This document shows positions 22,582-33,194 of a stretch of DNA of 64,000 nt, one piece after another. The stretch is from Riptortus pedestris (Eukaryota > Arthropoda > Insecta > Hemiptera > Alydidae): positions 149,651,001 to 149,715,000 of the forward strand of contig CM032229.1 of the NCBI GenBank assembly GCA_019009955.1. The letters run 5' to 3'. A program made the position numbers and the translations under genes. The notes under the pieces were generated by a model that worked only from the letters and a program-made list of their open reading frames with translations, made no database searches and was not told the DNA's origin. The first letter of the stretch is position 1; every line of letters begins with the position of its first letter.

Positions 22582-23281
22582 AAACGGTGTAACCCACAAG
22601 TTTCCTTTTTTTTTAGAAAGAAGGAGAAAAGTTAAAGAAACCGTATAAATTAACTATCACGGCTACAAAAATTGTTCTTTGAACTTGGAGTGATATTAGT
22701 AAATGCAAATATTTGCTGTGTATATGAACTTAAAAATTCCATTTTCAGTTCCAAAATTGTGGGTTACACCATTTTTCCCCCAAGAAAAATTTGAAACTTT
22801 ATTGGTGTATTCCACATTTTTGTATTTTTATACGTCATTGTTGCTCTCTATGAACAAAATATGTATTTACTGCAAGAATGAAGTAACCTACATTGCCATA
22901 GTTTTAAGAAATATGGTGGAAATAACACTATTTAAATTAAATAAACAGTATGTATTAAAGAGAATAAACAACATTTATTTCACATTTTGCTACAAACATG
23001 GAATGCAAAGTACAACTTCTTTCTTTACTGACATTAGTAAATAATGTAACTTTTTAAGGTAGTATTACAAAAATGTCTAGACAAATGAATCCATAGTGGG
23101 TTACACCAATTTTGCACTCAATTAATTTCAAAATAGTTATCTACAAGTTACACCACTAATGTTTTATCCCTGAATGGCGCCTGAAAGAAGTACAAAAATG
23201 ATAGGATATACAAACAATATAATGAAGTAACAAAAAACACAAAAAATATAAAGAAATGGGTATTTGTGGGTTACACCGTTT
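22582..23281. mobile_element. Candidate inverted-repeat element with GTGGGTTACACC motifs
   Basis: The left end AACGGTGTAACCCACAA (22583-22599) is exactly complemented by TTGTGGGTTACACCGTT at the right (23265-23281). GTGGGTTACACC recurs inside at 22757 and 23096, with a shorter AGTTACACCAC near 23147. A 113-codon AT-rich frame at 22703-23044 begins inside and spans one motif; it resembles nothing I know. No clear target duplication. The family is unassigned. Confidence 0.5.
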
Positions 23282-23472
23282 ATTTAGTTTAACGTCCATA
23301 AATGTTTAAATTAGACTAGAAATTAAATCATGAGCAAAAGCACACGTAAAAAATGAATAAATTTCACCCATAGTCACTGAAATCGCTCACTGGCCACAGA
23401 CAGCATGCTTTAGCCCGCACATAACTTTCATTGTTGTAGATAATAAGTCTAAGTACATGGAATGGTTTAAAG

Positions 23473-24041
23473 CATATGTGGGCAACCACCGGCCCGCGGT
23501 AAGGTTTGATCCGGCCAGCGAGACATTTTGATAAACCCAATTAAACAAAAATATTACACTACTTACTCCAAATGAGGAAAATGAGGGGAGATTTGTGCGT
23601 TTGGCAGTACTTATAAATGCGAATAATTCTTTTCAATGATGAAAGTTAATAAATCAAAACATCATACAAGGCTGCCTGACGATAATTTGGAATTATTTTC
23701 GTCTTTGTATCAGTGGAATTAATGCAAACATTGATGGATTAGTTTCCCAAATTCAAGCTCAAGTGTCCCATTGATTTCGGTGTCGCTAGTTCACTTTTGT
23801 TGTTTGTAACAATTCCAAACTTTACGATTTAATTATAATGTTGTACCTATTTTTTTTTTCATTTCATGTTGCTATTTTAATAAATTGTATTATAATTACA
23901 TTGTCGTATAATTTCATGTCTCATAACTATCGTTAAGAATTATGAACACTACTTTAAAATGCACTACTTTTAAAAGCGGCCCGCAAACGCATTTGCACTC
24001 TAAAGTTTGGCCCACAACATGTCAAAGGTTGCCCATACCTG
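23473..24041 (+). mobile_element. hAT deletion derivative, copy 2
   Basis: Starts CATATGTGGGCAACCACCGG and ends in the inverse of CAGGTATGGGCAACCTTTGA. It is flanked by GTTTAAAG (23465-23472) and GTTTAAAC (24042-24049), an 8-bp duplication with one change. It is opposite in orientation to the copy at 12630 and of nearly the same length (569 versus 587 bp), so both descend from the same internally deleted progenitor. Confidence 0.9.
23568..23774 (+). pseudogene. hAT transposase C-terminal remnant
   Basis: Reads KCE-stop-FFSMMKVNKSKH, HTRLPDDNLELF, then in another frame NANIDGLVSQIQAQVSH and a stop at 23772. One nonsense change and at least one frameshift are visible. It completes the extreme C-terminus seen in copy 1. 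Confidence 0.6.
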
Positions 24042-24407
24042 GTTTAAACGAAACCAAAAGATTCAAAACAGTAAATTAATAGCCCAAATGTTGTTTCAAT
24101 AATTTGCGTTCTTCAAAGACAATAAAGGACATTATATAGTATCAGTTAATGAACACACCAATATATTTATAATATATATACGTGTGCTTTGCTTATAATT
24201 ACAAAGGCGTTACTAAAATAAATACTTTAACAACTTTCACTTTTATTCATATTATATTTTATTTCTTTTTGCAGGTTGCCAGAAATACCAGTTCGGACAT
24301 TTTCTCGTCTTACTGAAATTTTTGTAGTAAGTACTCATTATTAAAATAACATAAGTGTAAGAGAATAAACTCTGAGATCACTAAGCCCAAAAGTATATTT
24401 GCCATAT
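24042..24407. other. AT-rich spacer between hAT and piggyBac elements
   Basis: No recognisable feature beyond the hAT target duplication at its left edge. Confidence 0.5.
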
Positions 24408-25327
24408 TTAACACTCCAGTAGTCGCGCCTGATCTGTGAGATCGCTGATAGCTTTCATATTCTATTGGCAGACACCCTTTGCGAAGGGACTGGTGCCGTG
24501 CTTCCTATCTTGCTAGAAGGGGGTCCCGAGCATAGACAGACTAGTAAAGACCTTCAAGCATTTAACATAGAGTCGTCAGATTAAGATCGATATCCTAGAT
24601 ACCTTTCTTGTAAGTATTTGTGTTTATTTTATAATTATTTTCCTCCATTGTAAATCGATCTAAAACAATACATTAAAACATTAACTAAGTTAATTAAACA
24701 CTAAATTAACTAAGTAAATTAAAACATTTTATAGCAATAATAATGATAGTTAATTTATTTTGTTAACCTGGAGGGAGAAGATCTGTGAGATACAGTGCGA
24801 CCACTTTTGATTTAAAATAATACAAAATTTATTAATTTGCACTTGTGATTTTAAATTTTCAATTTTATTCGATCCAGAACAAAAATGTCTTCGCCGTCCA
24901 TTTTTTATGGCATTACAAACGATGAAGTTTGAAGAAAATTCAAAGACTATTATTTGAGGTCGATGTGAATGAAGAAAGTGGTGGTGAAAATCACATTCCT
25001 CCTGCTGTAGAATGATATGAAATAGGAGATGAAGACCTGGATACAGTTGAAGAAGAAAAAATTGAAGAAAGACAAGGTAATTCGGAAATATAAACTAAGA
25101 AAAATAAAAAGTAATGAATCTACAAAGAAAGAAGCCTGCTATGTCCATATGGAGGCCTGATTTTGTATGTAGGTATATAATACTTGTTTTCTATCATTTC
25201 TGTTATTTTAATTAATGTTTTTTGTCATAAAATAAATTTATTCGTAAGTAATAGTATTTTACTTTAATTTCCTTTCACATGTTGCAGTTTAAGGTTATAC
25301 TATTACTGGGATTGAAATGCGATCTGA

Positions 25328-25361
<34 letters not shown>

Positions 25362-25449
25362 CTGAGGCCCATTTAATTCATACCACGATCTGACAGATAC
25401 AGCTCGACTACTTTTGTAGCAAAGCTGTGCGCGACTACTGGAGTGTTAA
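24408..25449 (+). mobile_element. piggyBac-like element 2, different family, TTAA-flanked
   Basis: TTAA at 24408-24411 and 25446-25449 enclose perfect 17-bp inverted termini, CACTCCAGTAGTCGCGC. GATCTGTGAGAT-type motifs recur at 24436, 24780 and 25386. The terminus differs from the CCCTAG family at 19489 and 27714, so this is a second piggyBac lineage. It contains a T31-class run at 25330-25359 and only an N-terminal coding relic. Confidence 0.85.
24885..25092 (+). pseudogene. piggyBac-type transposase N-terminus, broken
   Basis: ATG at 24885 opens MSSPSIFYGITNDEV, then a stop. After a frameshift the reading resumes EVDVNEESGGENHIPPAVE, stop, then IGDEDLDTVEEEKIEERQ. A short start followed by an acidic stretch is typical of piggyBac transposase N-termini. 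The catalytic core is deleted. The assignment rests on position inside TTAA/TIR ends more than on the weakly conserved sequence. Confidence 0.5.
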
Positions 25450-26293
25450 CAATATTTTAGATCATTCGAGAAAATTGCAACTGAATGTTATTAGTAGAGG
25501 AAAATTCTTTACATGATTTTTTATCTTTTACGGATCTAATTTACCTCACTTTCTTACATCTGCGTACTCGATCAGACCGGGCTGAGAGTGTCATCTCAAT
25601 CATCTTAATGGTTTACAGTGGTTTAATGATAATGTTATATTCGATTATGGGTTTCTTGAACCTGGCGGGACTCAGCTAGCAATGAACTTCAGCTGAGGAA
25701 GAATGAGACCGATCGTCACCAAGGAATTTAGTTCATACTCTATAATTAACTCCTAAATAGCCAAATAGAGGTAAGAGAGTTACCAAAGTACGTAATCCGT
25801 TTCGTGCAAGCATTTGAATTACACGCGGAGGGGGTGGAGCTATACAGTCAAGAAGTATAAAATTAAAATTAAAAAAAAAAAAAATAGAAAGGAACAGAGA
25901 GGACGCGTGGTCAAAAACGTAAAGATGGAGTAGTAGTCAAGTATTGGAGATAGTGCAATTTCTGTAGACCAAGTGGCTTGAACCAGCTGGTAATAATCCT
26001 GAAACTGTTCGACCCTGTATTGAATATATTTACATAAATATCGGGTCGGCATATAACCCTATAATAACCTTACATGATAATTTGTCAACAAACAGTGCTT
26101 CAATATTTGTGAGAATAATTGAATCATGTTATATTATGCATACTCCAGAAATCAGATTTTCCAAAGTGATATATTGTTATATTCAAGGCTTTTTAATAAA
26201 GCAAGTTTCTTGTTTTGTTTCTCAAACTATATTGTTTGGTACATATTTATTGAGGGAAAAGTCATAATTTTTGACTCCTTAAAAAGTCGCCTT
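25450..26293. other. Unassigned DNA
   Basis: Several 61-70 residue frames on both strands overlap and show no domain. An A-rich run lies at 25870-25885. Confidence 0.45.
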
Positions 26294-27152
26294 ACTGGTA
26301 ACACAACACCACCATGAAGAATAAGTGAGTAAATATAAACGGTAAAAAGAAATCTTTCCCCTCCAGGCGGTAATCGTCCAAAATGTAAACAAACAGGTCT
26401 GCCAACTCACCGGAAAGAAAAACAATTACTGAAATATATCTGAATATAACTTATTAATTTGATTAAAACTATTTACTATATCTAGTACTGTAATTTATAA
26501 TGAATCATAAGAATTTTTATCTCACTCAATCAAATTTAAGTAGTCCAAGAACTTAAGACGGGGGGTGGGCACCAGAACATATTTGCATGTATGTCGTATA
26601 ATAAAGTTCTCCTGAAAACAATATTTGGTATTTAAGGTTCGAAAAATATGGTTTATTACAAAACCGAGTATTGTTAGTTTAACATGAGTAAAAGTGGGGG
26701 TTTGCTAAAGACTGAAAACTATAGAATCCAAATATCTCGGTTAATATTCGTGATGCAGAAAAAATGCATAAAACAATATTTATAGATCATTTACTTTTCA
26801 ACAAGATTGATTCTGTATAATTTTTCGATCTGACTTATAGTACCGGAGATATTTCGAATTTTCAAAATCCCCCACTCTAAACCCCGACTTGTCCGATTTC
26901 AGCCATTGACGAACTAGATCTTCCTTTTTACATAAATCGATGAAATATGGAGTTTGGTAACAATCAAACAAATATTGCGATCGCTAGAGCGTTAACAGAC
27001 AAATATATATATATATATATATATATAATTTTGAGCGGACTTCATTTTCGTCATCTCCTGGGTAGAGTCGATGGACATTTGAGGAATTGTTTCAAAACTC
27101 GCGTCATGAGTACGACATGAATAGCTGATTTCCCTTAGGGGAAATCTGCTAA
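26294..27152 (-). mobile_element. Family H element, long form, 3' hairpin end missing
   Basis: Starts within the long-form block (TGGTAACACAACACCACC, then AACAAACAGGTCTGCCAAC). It runs through the core and a (TA)n tract at 27003-27027 to the 5' palindrome TTTCCCTTAGGGGAAAT and CTGCTAAAA. The hairpin terminus is deleted. Confidence 0.75.
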
Positions 27153-27713
27153 AAAATACTAATGGATCTAATACTGAACCTTGTGAACACGGTTGGTAAT
27201 TGTTTGCCATTCCGAAATAATTTTCAGGAAATGCGCCAAGAAGTAACTTCACGGCTGTTGAACCAACGATTTTCTTCTTTGACCTTTACTTATAACTAGC
27301 GTCCGAAATCTATATTTTCGGAGGGTAAGTTTGAATGTCATAGGTTTGAACGAATAAGGCCTACGCCACTACACAATTTATTAAGCTACTAGTGACCCCA
27401 GAGTCTCCATTGTGTGAGGACCTTTAACGTCATGATACTCTCGTCTAGACGCTTGACCTATTGTCATAGGGGTGGTTATTGTCATAGAACTACTAGCCGA
27501 CAGTAGCCAATTTATAGATGACGTTTTTAAGTATTTAATAAATAATGGATTATTTTATGAGATATGAAAGCTATTATTTACCATTATGAAAGTTATATAT
27601 AGCAAGAAATGTACGTGTTATATATGTTTTGCCTCCTTCCAGTTTAACTATTTATAGGTTATCTATGGATTTATTTTTTCCCCCTCATGTTGTAAATATA
27701 CAAACGACTTATA
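27153..27713. other. Unassigned DNA
   Basis: No recognisable coding or repeat content seen. Confidence 0.5.
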
Positions 27714-28999
27714 TTAACCCTAGAGGTACCAAGGGGGGGGGCTCCTTGAGCCCACAACATTTTATTTTTGTTCCCTATCACCCAATTTTAATGGGATATT
27801 TTTGATATTTTATGTATTCCTCAGAAAAACATCCTAGAATGAGGGCATAACAACAAAATTAAATTAAAAAAAATTCTATGTTGAGAAAAAATTTTTTTTT
27901 TGACTTTTTTGGGCTCGAGGAGCCCCCCCGGTAATGCAAGGGGTAGTTATACACTTAAGTACCAAGGGGGGGGGGGCTCTTCGAGCCCACTGATATTTAA
28001 TACTACTTTTAACTAGTAATTCAAGTGTTATTAATTATATTGCTCAAATAATAATTACTTTGATGTAATTTTAACATACACAAACCTTCTCAAGTTTTTT
28101 TTTTCCCCAATAAAAAAAAAATTATATTCTCCCCATATAATTTTTTTTCATATAAAAAATATATTACTGAGATGGTTATAATTATTGCTCCTGATAGGTA
28201 CTTTTTTAGAAAAGAGAAAATTTTCTAGGTTGTTCCCAACTAGGGGAACAGTTAGTCCATGCTGCATCCTGGACACAACATGGAGAAGAAATAGTGCTGC
28301 CCAATGAAAGTACTTTTTATTTGAACTATCTGAGAGTTTAGTAAAATTTTGTGTTGCTGAAAGGAGTGAAAATCTTGTGGGCATTCCTAGATCTTCAGTG
28401 AAGGCCATGGAGCATGCTCTAGGGCGAGAACTGATTTATCCCCAATTGGAGGAACAAGGTTCATCAAGTGGAAGGCTAAGGTGTTACACTTGTGTTAGAG
28501 AAGCCAAATCAAAAAAAGAAAAATACAACAACCTATCAAAATCTAAGCAGCGTTGCTTCAAATGTAAACGTTCATTGTATAACAAACACTCGGAAAAAAA
28601 AATATTGTGTAAAAGCACCGATAATTGCAATTACGAATCTGATAATTAGATTTTCTTAAATTATTATTCTATTATAATGTTATAATAACTTAGATATAGA
28701 TAACTTTTTATTCTAACAATGTTTAGATATGTTCCTCTAGTAGAATAAAATTACATTTAATTTAAAGTCATCCTTTTTTCCCCATCCGAACTTTTTTTTT
28801 TAATTTTTTTTATTTTTGTATTTAATTTTTTTTTCACAGGTGTCATAAGAAACGTTCATTAAACATAATCCAATACAAACAAAATTTTTAAAAAAATTAT
28901 AGAACCAAAATAAAAGGTTTTTAAGTTGTGGGCTCGAGGAGCCCCCCCCCCCCTTCGTAATCCATGCGACCTGGGAGAGGTCGGTAATACTAGGGTTAA
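27714..28999 (+). mobile_element. piggyBac element 3 (CCCTAG family) with TTAA duplication
   Basis: TTAA at 27714-27717 and 28996-28999 flank CCCTAGAGGTACC on the left and the inverse of CCCTAGTATTACC on the right. This is the best-preserved member of the family and defines the ends of the copy at 19489, which lies in the opposite orientation. GGGCTC..GAGCCC palindromes occur near both ends and as an internal facing pair at 27911-27990, each next to a G/C homopolymer. Confidence 0.92.
28262..28649 (+). pseudogene. piggyBac transposase C-terminus with Cys-rich domain
   Basis: The reading begins DTTWRRNSAAQ, meets one stop (28298-28300, where the sister copy has Arg), then gives KYFLFELSESL, NLVGIPRSS and an intact run to a stop at 28647. 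The last 60 residues hold CYTC, CFKC and spaced Cys residues (C..C...C..C...C...C), the zinc-binding C-terminal domain typical of piggyBac transposases. That domain is lost in the copy at 19798. The catalytic core is absent. Confidence 0.8.
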
Positions 29000-29933
29000 G
29001 TTTCGTCTATTCTATTTATTTTGTAAATTTATATAATTTAGCTTTGTAAAAATTCTAATCTTTATTTAATTTTGTAAAACTATACTCTAACGTTTTAAAA
29101 GATGAATCGCCATTGTAGCGGCTTCTCAAATAAGTAATAATAATATTATGATAGAAGTAGATGCCTGAATAATGAAATCCCTATGTGTTTAAAAGAAACT
29201 GATATGGTCTCTACATGACATTTATAATTCATTTACATTTATTTTGTTTGAAGGTATTATGCATTATCCAATGCACCGGGTACTAAAAATGGCCTAACAC
29301 AAAAAAAAAAAAATCATCTGTATCACTAATAGTTAAGAAGATATTTTCTATATTTTAGCACCTTTTTCTAAACCCAACCCTCATCCCTCTTTGTCGTTTC
29401 AATCAAAAGAAATAGTCATTACAACAGTTTTGAAAAATACAAAATCAACATTATAATCTAATGGTTTTTGAGGTGAACGTACAGACGTCACGCGGAAACT
29501 AAAAAAATTGTAGTCAAGGAGGGTCAAAATATAATCCCGGTGAGACATGAAAACCGTAATTTTTCGCAAATACAATACTTCCTTTTCATGTGATTTATAG
29601 TGGAGTTAGATATTTTCCAATTAGACCTGTGAATGCAGTACAGATGCTTCTACCAAAGAGTACAGCAATATTCAGCACAACAGCAATAGGAACCAAGGCT
29701 AAAATTAAAACCAGATAACATATGGTTGGTCTCAAGGGCAAAAATAAAACTTAAGCAACAATTCATATCTGAACGACTTATATTTGAATCATACGTCCTC
29801 TATAAATTTCTGAGCTAGCCTTTGGACTTCAGATTATGTATTAGAATAAAATATTCCTGTAATAATTCAATGCATTTTGGGTCGTAAATATAAAATATTC
29901 TTCAAATTTTATGTCAAGGGTAACCAATAAAAA
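29000..29933. other. AT-rich DNA, nothing recognised
   Basis: No shared repeat and no open frame above 60 codons. Confidence 0.5.
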
Positions 29934-30325
29934 ACATTTCTTTCCGACTTAAACCTTATTGTAACTGCCCTACATGTTTCGTGGCTTACTTGCCACCTCT
30001 TCAGGGGCTATGCATTTCTGAAGTTCTCGTTTCCTTCTAACATTCGTTACGACTGTCCCCACTGCGGAGGTAGAGAACGAATATGAGAGAGGAACGAGCA
30101 CTTCAGAAATGTAAGTAGCAATCTGTAATTAAATTTAATTAATATGTCATAGATGTAGGCACCTATTAATGAAATATCTAGCAAAGAATTATTAAGAGGT
30201 TTCTTAAATTAATGTTGTTAATTTTCTATATTTATTTGATAATTGATAGCCCCTGAAGAGGTGGCAAGTAAGCCACGAAACGTGTAGGGTTGTTTGAATA
30301 AAGTTTGCTTAGGAAAGAACTGTTT
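29934..30325. repeat. Nested inverted repeat ending in CCTGAAGAGG..GAAACG
   Basis: The outer arms are about 75 bp (29934-30014 and 30247-30325). The best segment includes CTGAAGAGGTGGCAAGTAAG and CCACGAAACGTGTAGGG, with about 230 bp between the arms. An inner inverted pair, CATTTCTGAAGTTCTCGTTT and its near-complement ACGAGCACTTCAGAAATG, lies at 30010-30029 and 30092-30110. The CTGAAGA...GAAAC line resembles ends of Penelope-like elements, which often sit in inverted arrangement. That link is inference. Confidence 0.6.
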
Positions 30326-30542
30326 CTATAATGACCCTTGCCATAAAAGTTGAAAATTTGAAGAATATTTAAAAACAGTGTTGGGTACAGAATAAGAATT
30401 TAAATATTTTTGCAATAACTCAATAAATTAGGGGTTTTCCGTAATAATTTAATAAATTTTGGACCATATTGTTTAATTGTGTATCCAGGTAAGTGTTCTG
30501 TCATAAATCACTCTGCTATGTGAAGTTGTACGACTGTTTCAT
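30326..30542. other. AT-rich spacer
   Basis: Nothing recognised. Confidence 0.5.
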
Positions 30543-30646
30543 CCCTTATGGAAAATCTGCTACTGAGGTCGCGTTTTTCGAAATTTTCCTTCAAATGTCC
30601 ATTGCTCCTACCCAGGAGGAGACGAAAATGAGTTCCGTTCAAAACT

Positions 30647-30712
<66 letters not shown>

Positions 30713-31010
30713 CTGTTACCGCTCTAGCGGTCGCGATTTTCGTCTTATCGTAACTAAACTTGATATATAACCGTTTTATGTAAAAAGAGAGTTCAAGTTC
30801 GTCAACGGCTGAAATCGGACAAGGGGAGGGGGGGTTCACAGGGAGAGAATTTATGAAATTCTTAATATTAATAATATTAATTCTTAATATGCATTGAATC
30901 GAAGAATTGTATAGAACCAATCTTATCGCAAATGTAATGTTTTATAAATTATCTTCGGAACATGTCTTCACTATCTTGATTATTAACTGAGATATTTGCA
31001 TTTAATATTT
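30543..31010 (+). mobile_element. Family H element, 3' truncated
   Basis: Degenerate 5' end (CCTTATGGAAAATCTGC), then CCATTGCTCCTACCCAGGAG, a (TA)n tract at 30651-30707, GCTCTAGCGGTCGCGATTTT and the core, ending soon after GAGATATTTGCATTTAATA. The hairpin end is absent. Confidence 0.75.
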
Positions 31011-31212
31011 TATTATGTTATGAAGCACTTTATTTGAAGGTTGAATACCAAATATGGTTCTCATTGAACTTTTAAGTTTTGAAATAAATGGAAATACGTG
31101 GGGCACGTTCGAAATCTGACACCAAAATTATATATTTATAAAATATTGTCGTAATATAATATTAATATATTTTCCTATATACCTCCATACAACTCTGAAA
31201 AGACAGAAGACA

Positions 31213-31636
31213 AAAATGTCCGTCACGCAGGGGCTGCGTAAACTAAGCAGATTTCCCAGGTGAAGTTTTACAATAGAGAAATTTCACGAGAGCCGAGCCA
31301 GTCAAGGAAACGGCCGAACTAGCTTTTGGCGGGAAAGTAACTCTCGTCCGTTAGGCACCCAGATTTAATAAAAATCCAAATATCTCGGTTAATTCAAGAT
31401 ATAGTATAAATGTATAGAACAAAATTTACAGTAAATTTAATTTGCAATAACATTCTATACCATTTTTCGATCCGACGCATAATAATGGAGATATTTCGAA
31501 TTTTCAACCCCCCCCCATTCCCACTGGTCCGATTTCAGCCGTTAACGAACTTGATATTTCTTTTTACATAAAACGACTAAATATCGAGTTTGGTACCGAT
31601 CTAAAAAAAATTGCGACCGCTAGAGCGTTAACAGAC

Positions 31637-31692
<56 letters not shown>

Positions 31693-31814
31693 TTTTGAAC
31701 GGACCTCATTTTCGTCATCTACTAGGTAGGATCGATGGACATTTGAAGAAAAATTTCGAAAATTCCGTCATGAGCACAACCTCAATAGCTGATTTCCCTT
31801 AAGGGAAATCTGCT
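31213..31814 (-). mobile_element. Family H element, complete short form
   Basis: One of the cleanest copies: GTCCGTCACGCAGGGGCTGC, AAGCAGATTTCCC, core, (TA)n at 31639-31688, ATTTCCCTTAAGGGAAATCTG. After GACGGAC the flank is ATTTTTG where other copies have TTTT, which helps place the 3' border right after GGAC. Confidence 0.9.
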
Positions 31815-32111
31815 AAAAGATAGTCTGTTCGTCATCAAAATGGTTTTCATCTGCTAAAAGCTGTAGAATCTGAGATAAGTAGTACTTTATATCAAAATTT
31901 AGAATGTACACATACTCCAAGAATGAACTACATATTCTGAGATGTTGAGAAGTTAACATGTTGTTTAAAGTTATAATCGTATATTAATAGGCACAATCAC
32001 ATCATGTGTATCTGTATGTACAAATGTAGAAATGTGAACGAATGATTTAACATAGAACTAACTGTTTTTCTAAGGCATAAACCGAATGAAATATTTCTTT
32101 TAACAACTTAC
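31815..32111. other. Unassigned spacer
   Basis: Nothing recognised. Confidence 0.5.
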
Positions 32112-32264
32112 CTCCTAGAATGGTGAGTTCGATTCCCGTCTGGGTAATAGGAGTTTAGTTATTGACGAAATCATTAAATAAAATCCGTAGTCCCACCCTG
32201 AAAGGGGTGGTGTAGATAATCCATCCCACCCGGTCATAGTAGCAAAAAGTGGATGTTTATAAAT
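32112..32264 (+). repeat. SINE, copy 3, 5' truncated
   Basis: Starts just before the B box (GGTGAGTTCGATTCCCGTC) and continues through the SINE body to GCAAAAAGTGGATGTTTATA. It has a small hairpin CACCCTGAAAGGGGTG in the body, corresponding to a related segment in the copy at 1714. Confidence 0.7.
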
Positions 32265-32697
32265 AGTGGTATCTTACTTAGAGCTTGTCATGTCCTAAAG
32301 AGAAATATTCCCGAAAATGAAAAACAACTTTTGGACCAATTACAAATAAAGAATAGTTTTAATAACATCTATAATTGTATTTATATATTTTCTGAGTATG
32401 ATTTTGAAATAAAATGTGGGAAACTTTTATTTTCCAAAAGTTCCGCAGTAGAGAATCCGCAGTAAGTAAAGGTGGTTTGCGTGACTCCACTGTCACGCAG
32501 TCAGCTCATAAAGTCTAGCTTAGTTATAAATAGAAGGTAATTTCAAGTTCCTCTTGCACCTGCTTTTACTGTAACTCTTTCCACTGAATACATCTGACTA
32601 TTTGAAGCATCAGCCTCAGGATTTTACATTCGGATGTACGGTTGTCTTTGGCGTCACAAACCATCATGGAACCCTTCTTGATTTAAGAAGATTATTA
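32265..32697. other. Unassigned DNA
   Basis: A 70-residue frame at 32253-32465 starts in the SINE tail and has no recognised domain. Confidence 0.4.
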
Positions 32698-32912
32698 TAT
32701 ACTGCTCAAAAATGAATAGGGATATTGGTTATTTTTTCTTATCCTATTAATTTTAATTAAATCGATCTTAATTAAATTTCTTTTTTATGGGAAAAAAAGG
32801 CAATAATTTCTAATAAATATTAATGATATTTATAATAAAAAAAAAAAAAATATGCTAGGCCCCATACATACCACAAAACAGCTAATATCCCTATTCACTT
32901 TTGAGCAGTTTA
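32698..32912. mobile_element. 211-bp Tc1/mariner-type MITE
   Basis: TA on both sides (32698-32699 and 32911-32912) encloses inverted termini: TACTGCTCAAAAATGAATAG at the left and, inverted, AACTGCTCAAAAGTGAATAG at the right, each followed by GGATATT. The interior is only AT-rich spacer. The ACTGCTCAAAA terminus with a TA duplication is typical of Tc1/mariner derivatives. Confidence 0.85.
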
Positions 32913-33023
32913 TTTCATGATCATTATTTATCACGTTATTTTAAATAGTGTAAAACACGATCGATGTCAATTTACCGTCATATTTGGAATTATTGTTAGA
33001 AATAAAATCCATAATAATTAATA

Positions 33024-33194
33024 ATGGGACGTAAAAAGAAAACCATTGAAATAGACGATTCGTTCATTATGCAAATCAGTTCATTAGTCCTGTTGGAGAG
33101 GCCCACCTATGGGCAAATGAACACTCAAATTCAGAACAAAACTACACACTTTAGTGTCAATAATTCAAATATATATGTATTTTTAGCAGATTTT
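33024..33194 (+). CDS. Short open frame with basic N-terminus, cut by family H
   Basis: ATG at 33024 gives MGRKKKTIEIDDSFIMQISS and continues about 30 more codons with coding-like composition. The last codons and the stop lie inside the H 5' end (33185 on), so any original C-terminus is lost. It recalls the start of a transposase or DNA-binding protein but carries no domain I can name. Confidence 0.3.

Noticed and set aside
32490..32515. TCACGCAGTCAGC as another H 3' end
   Set aside because: Only the short CACGCAG string matches. The subterminal motif and terminus are absent.
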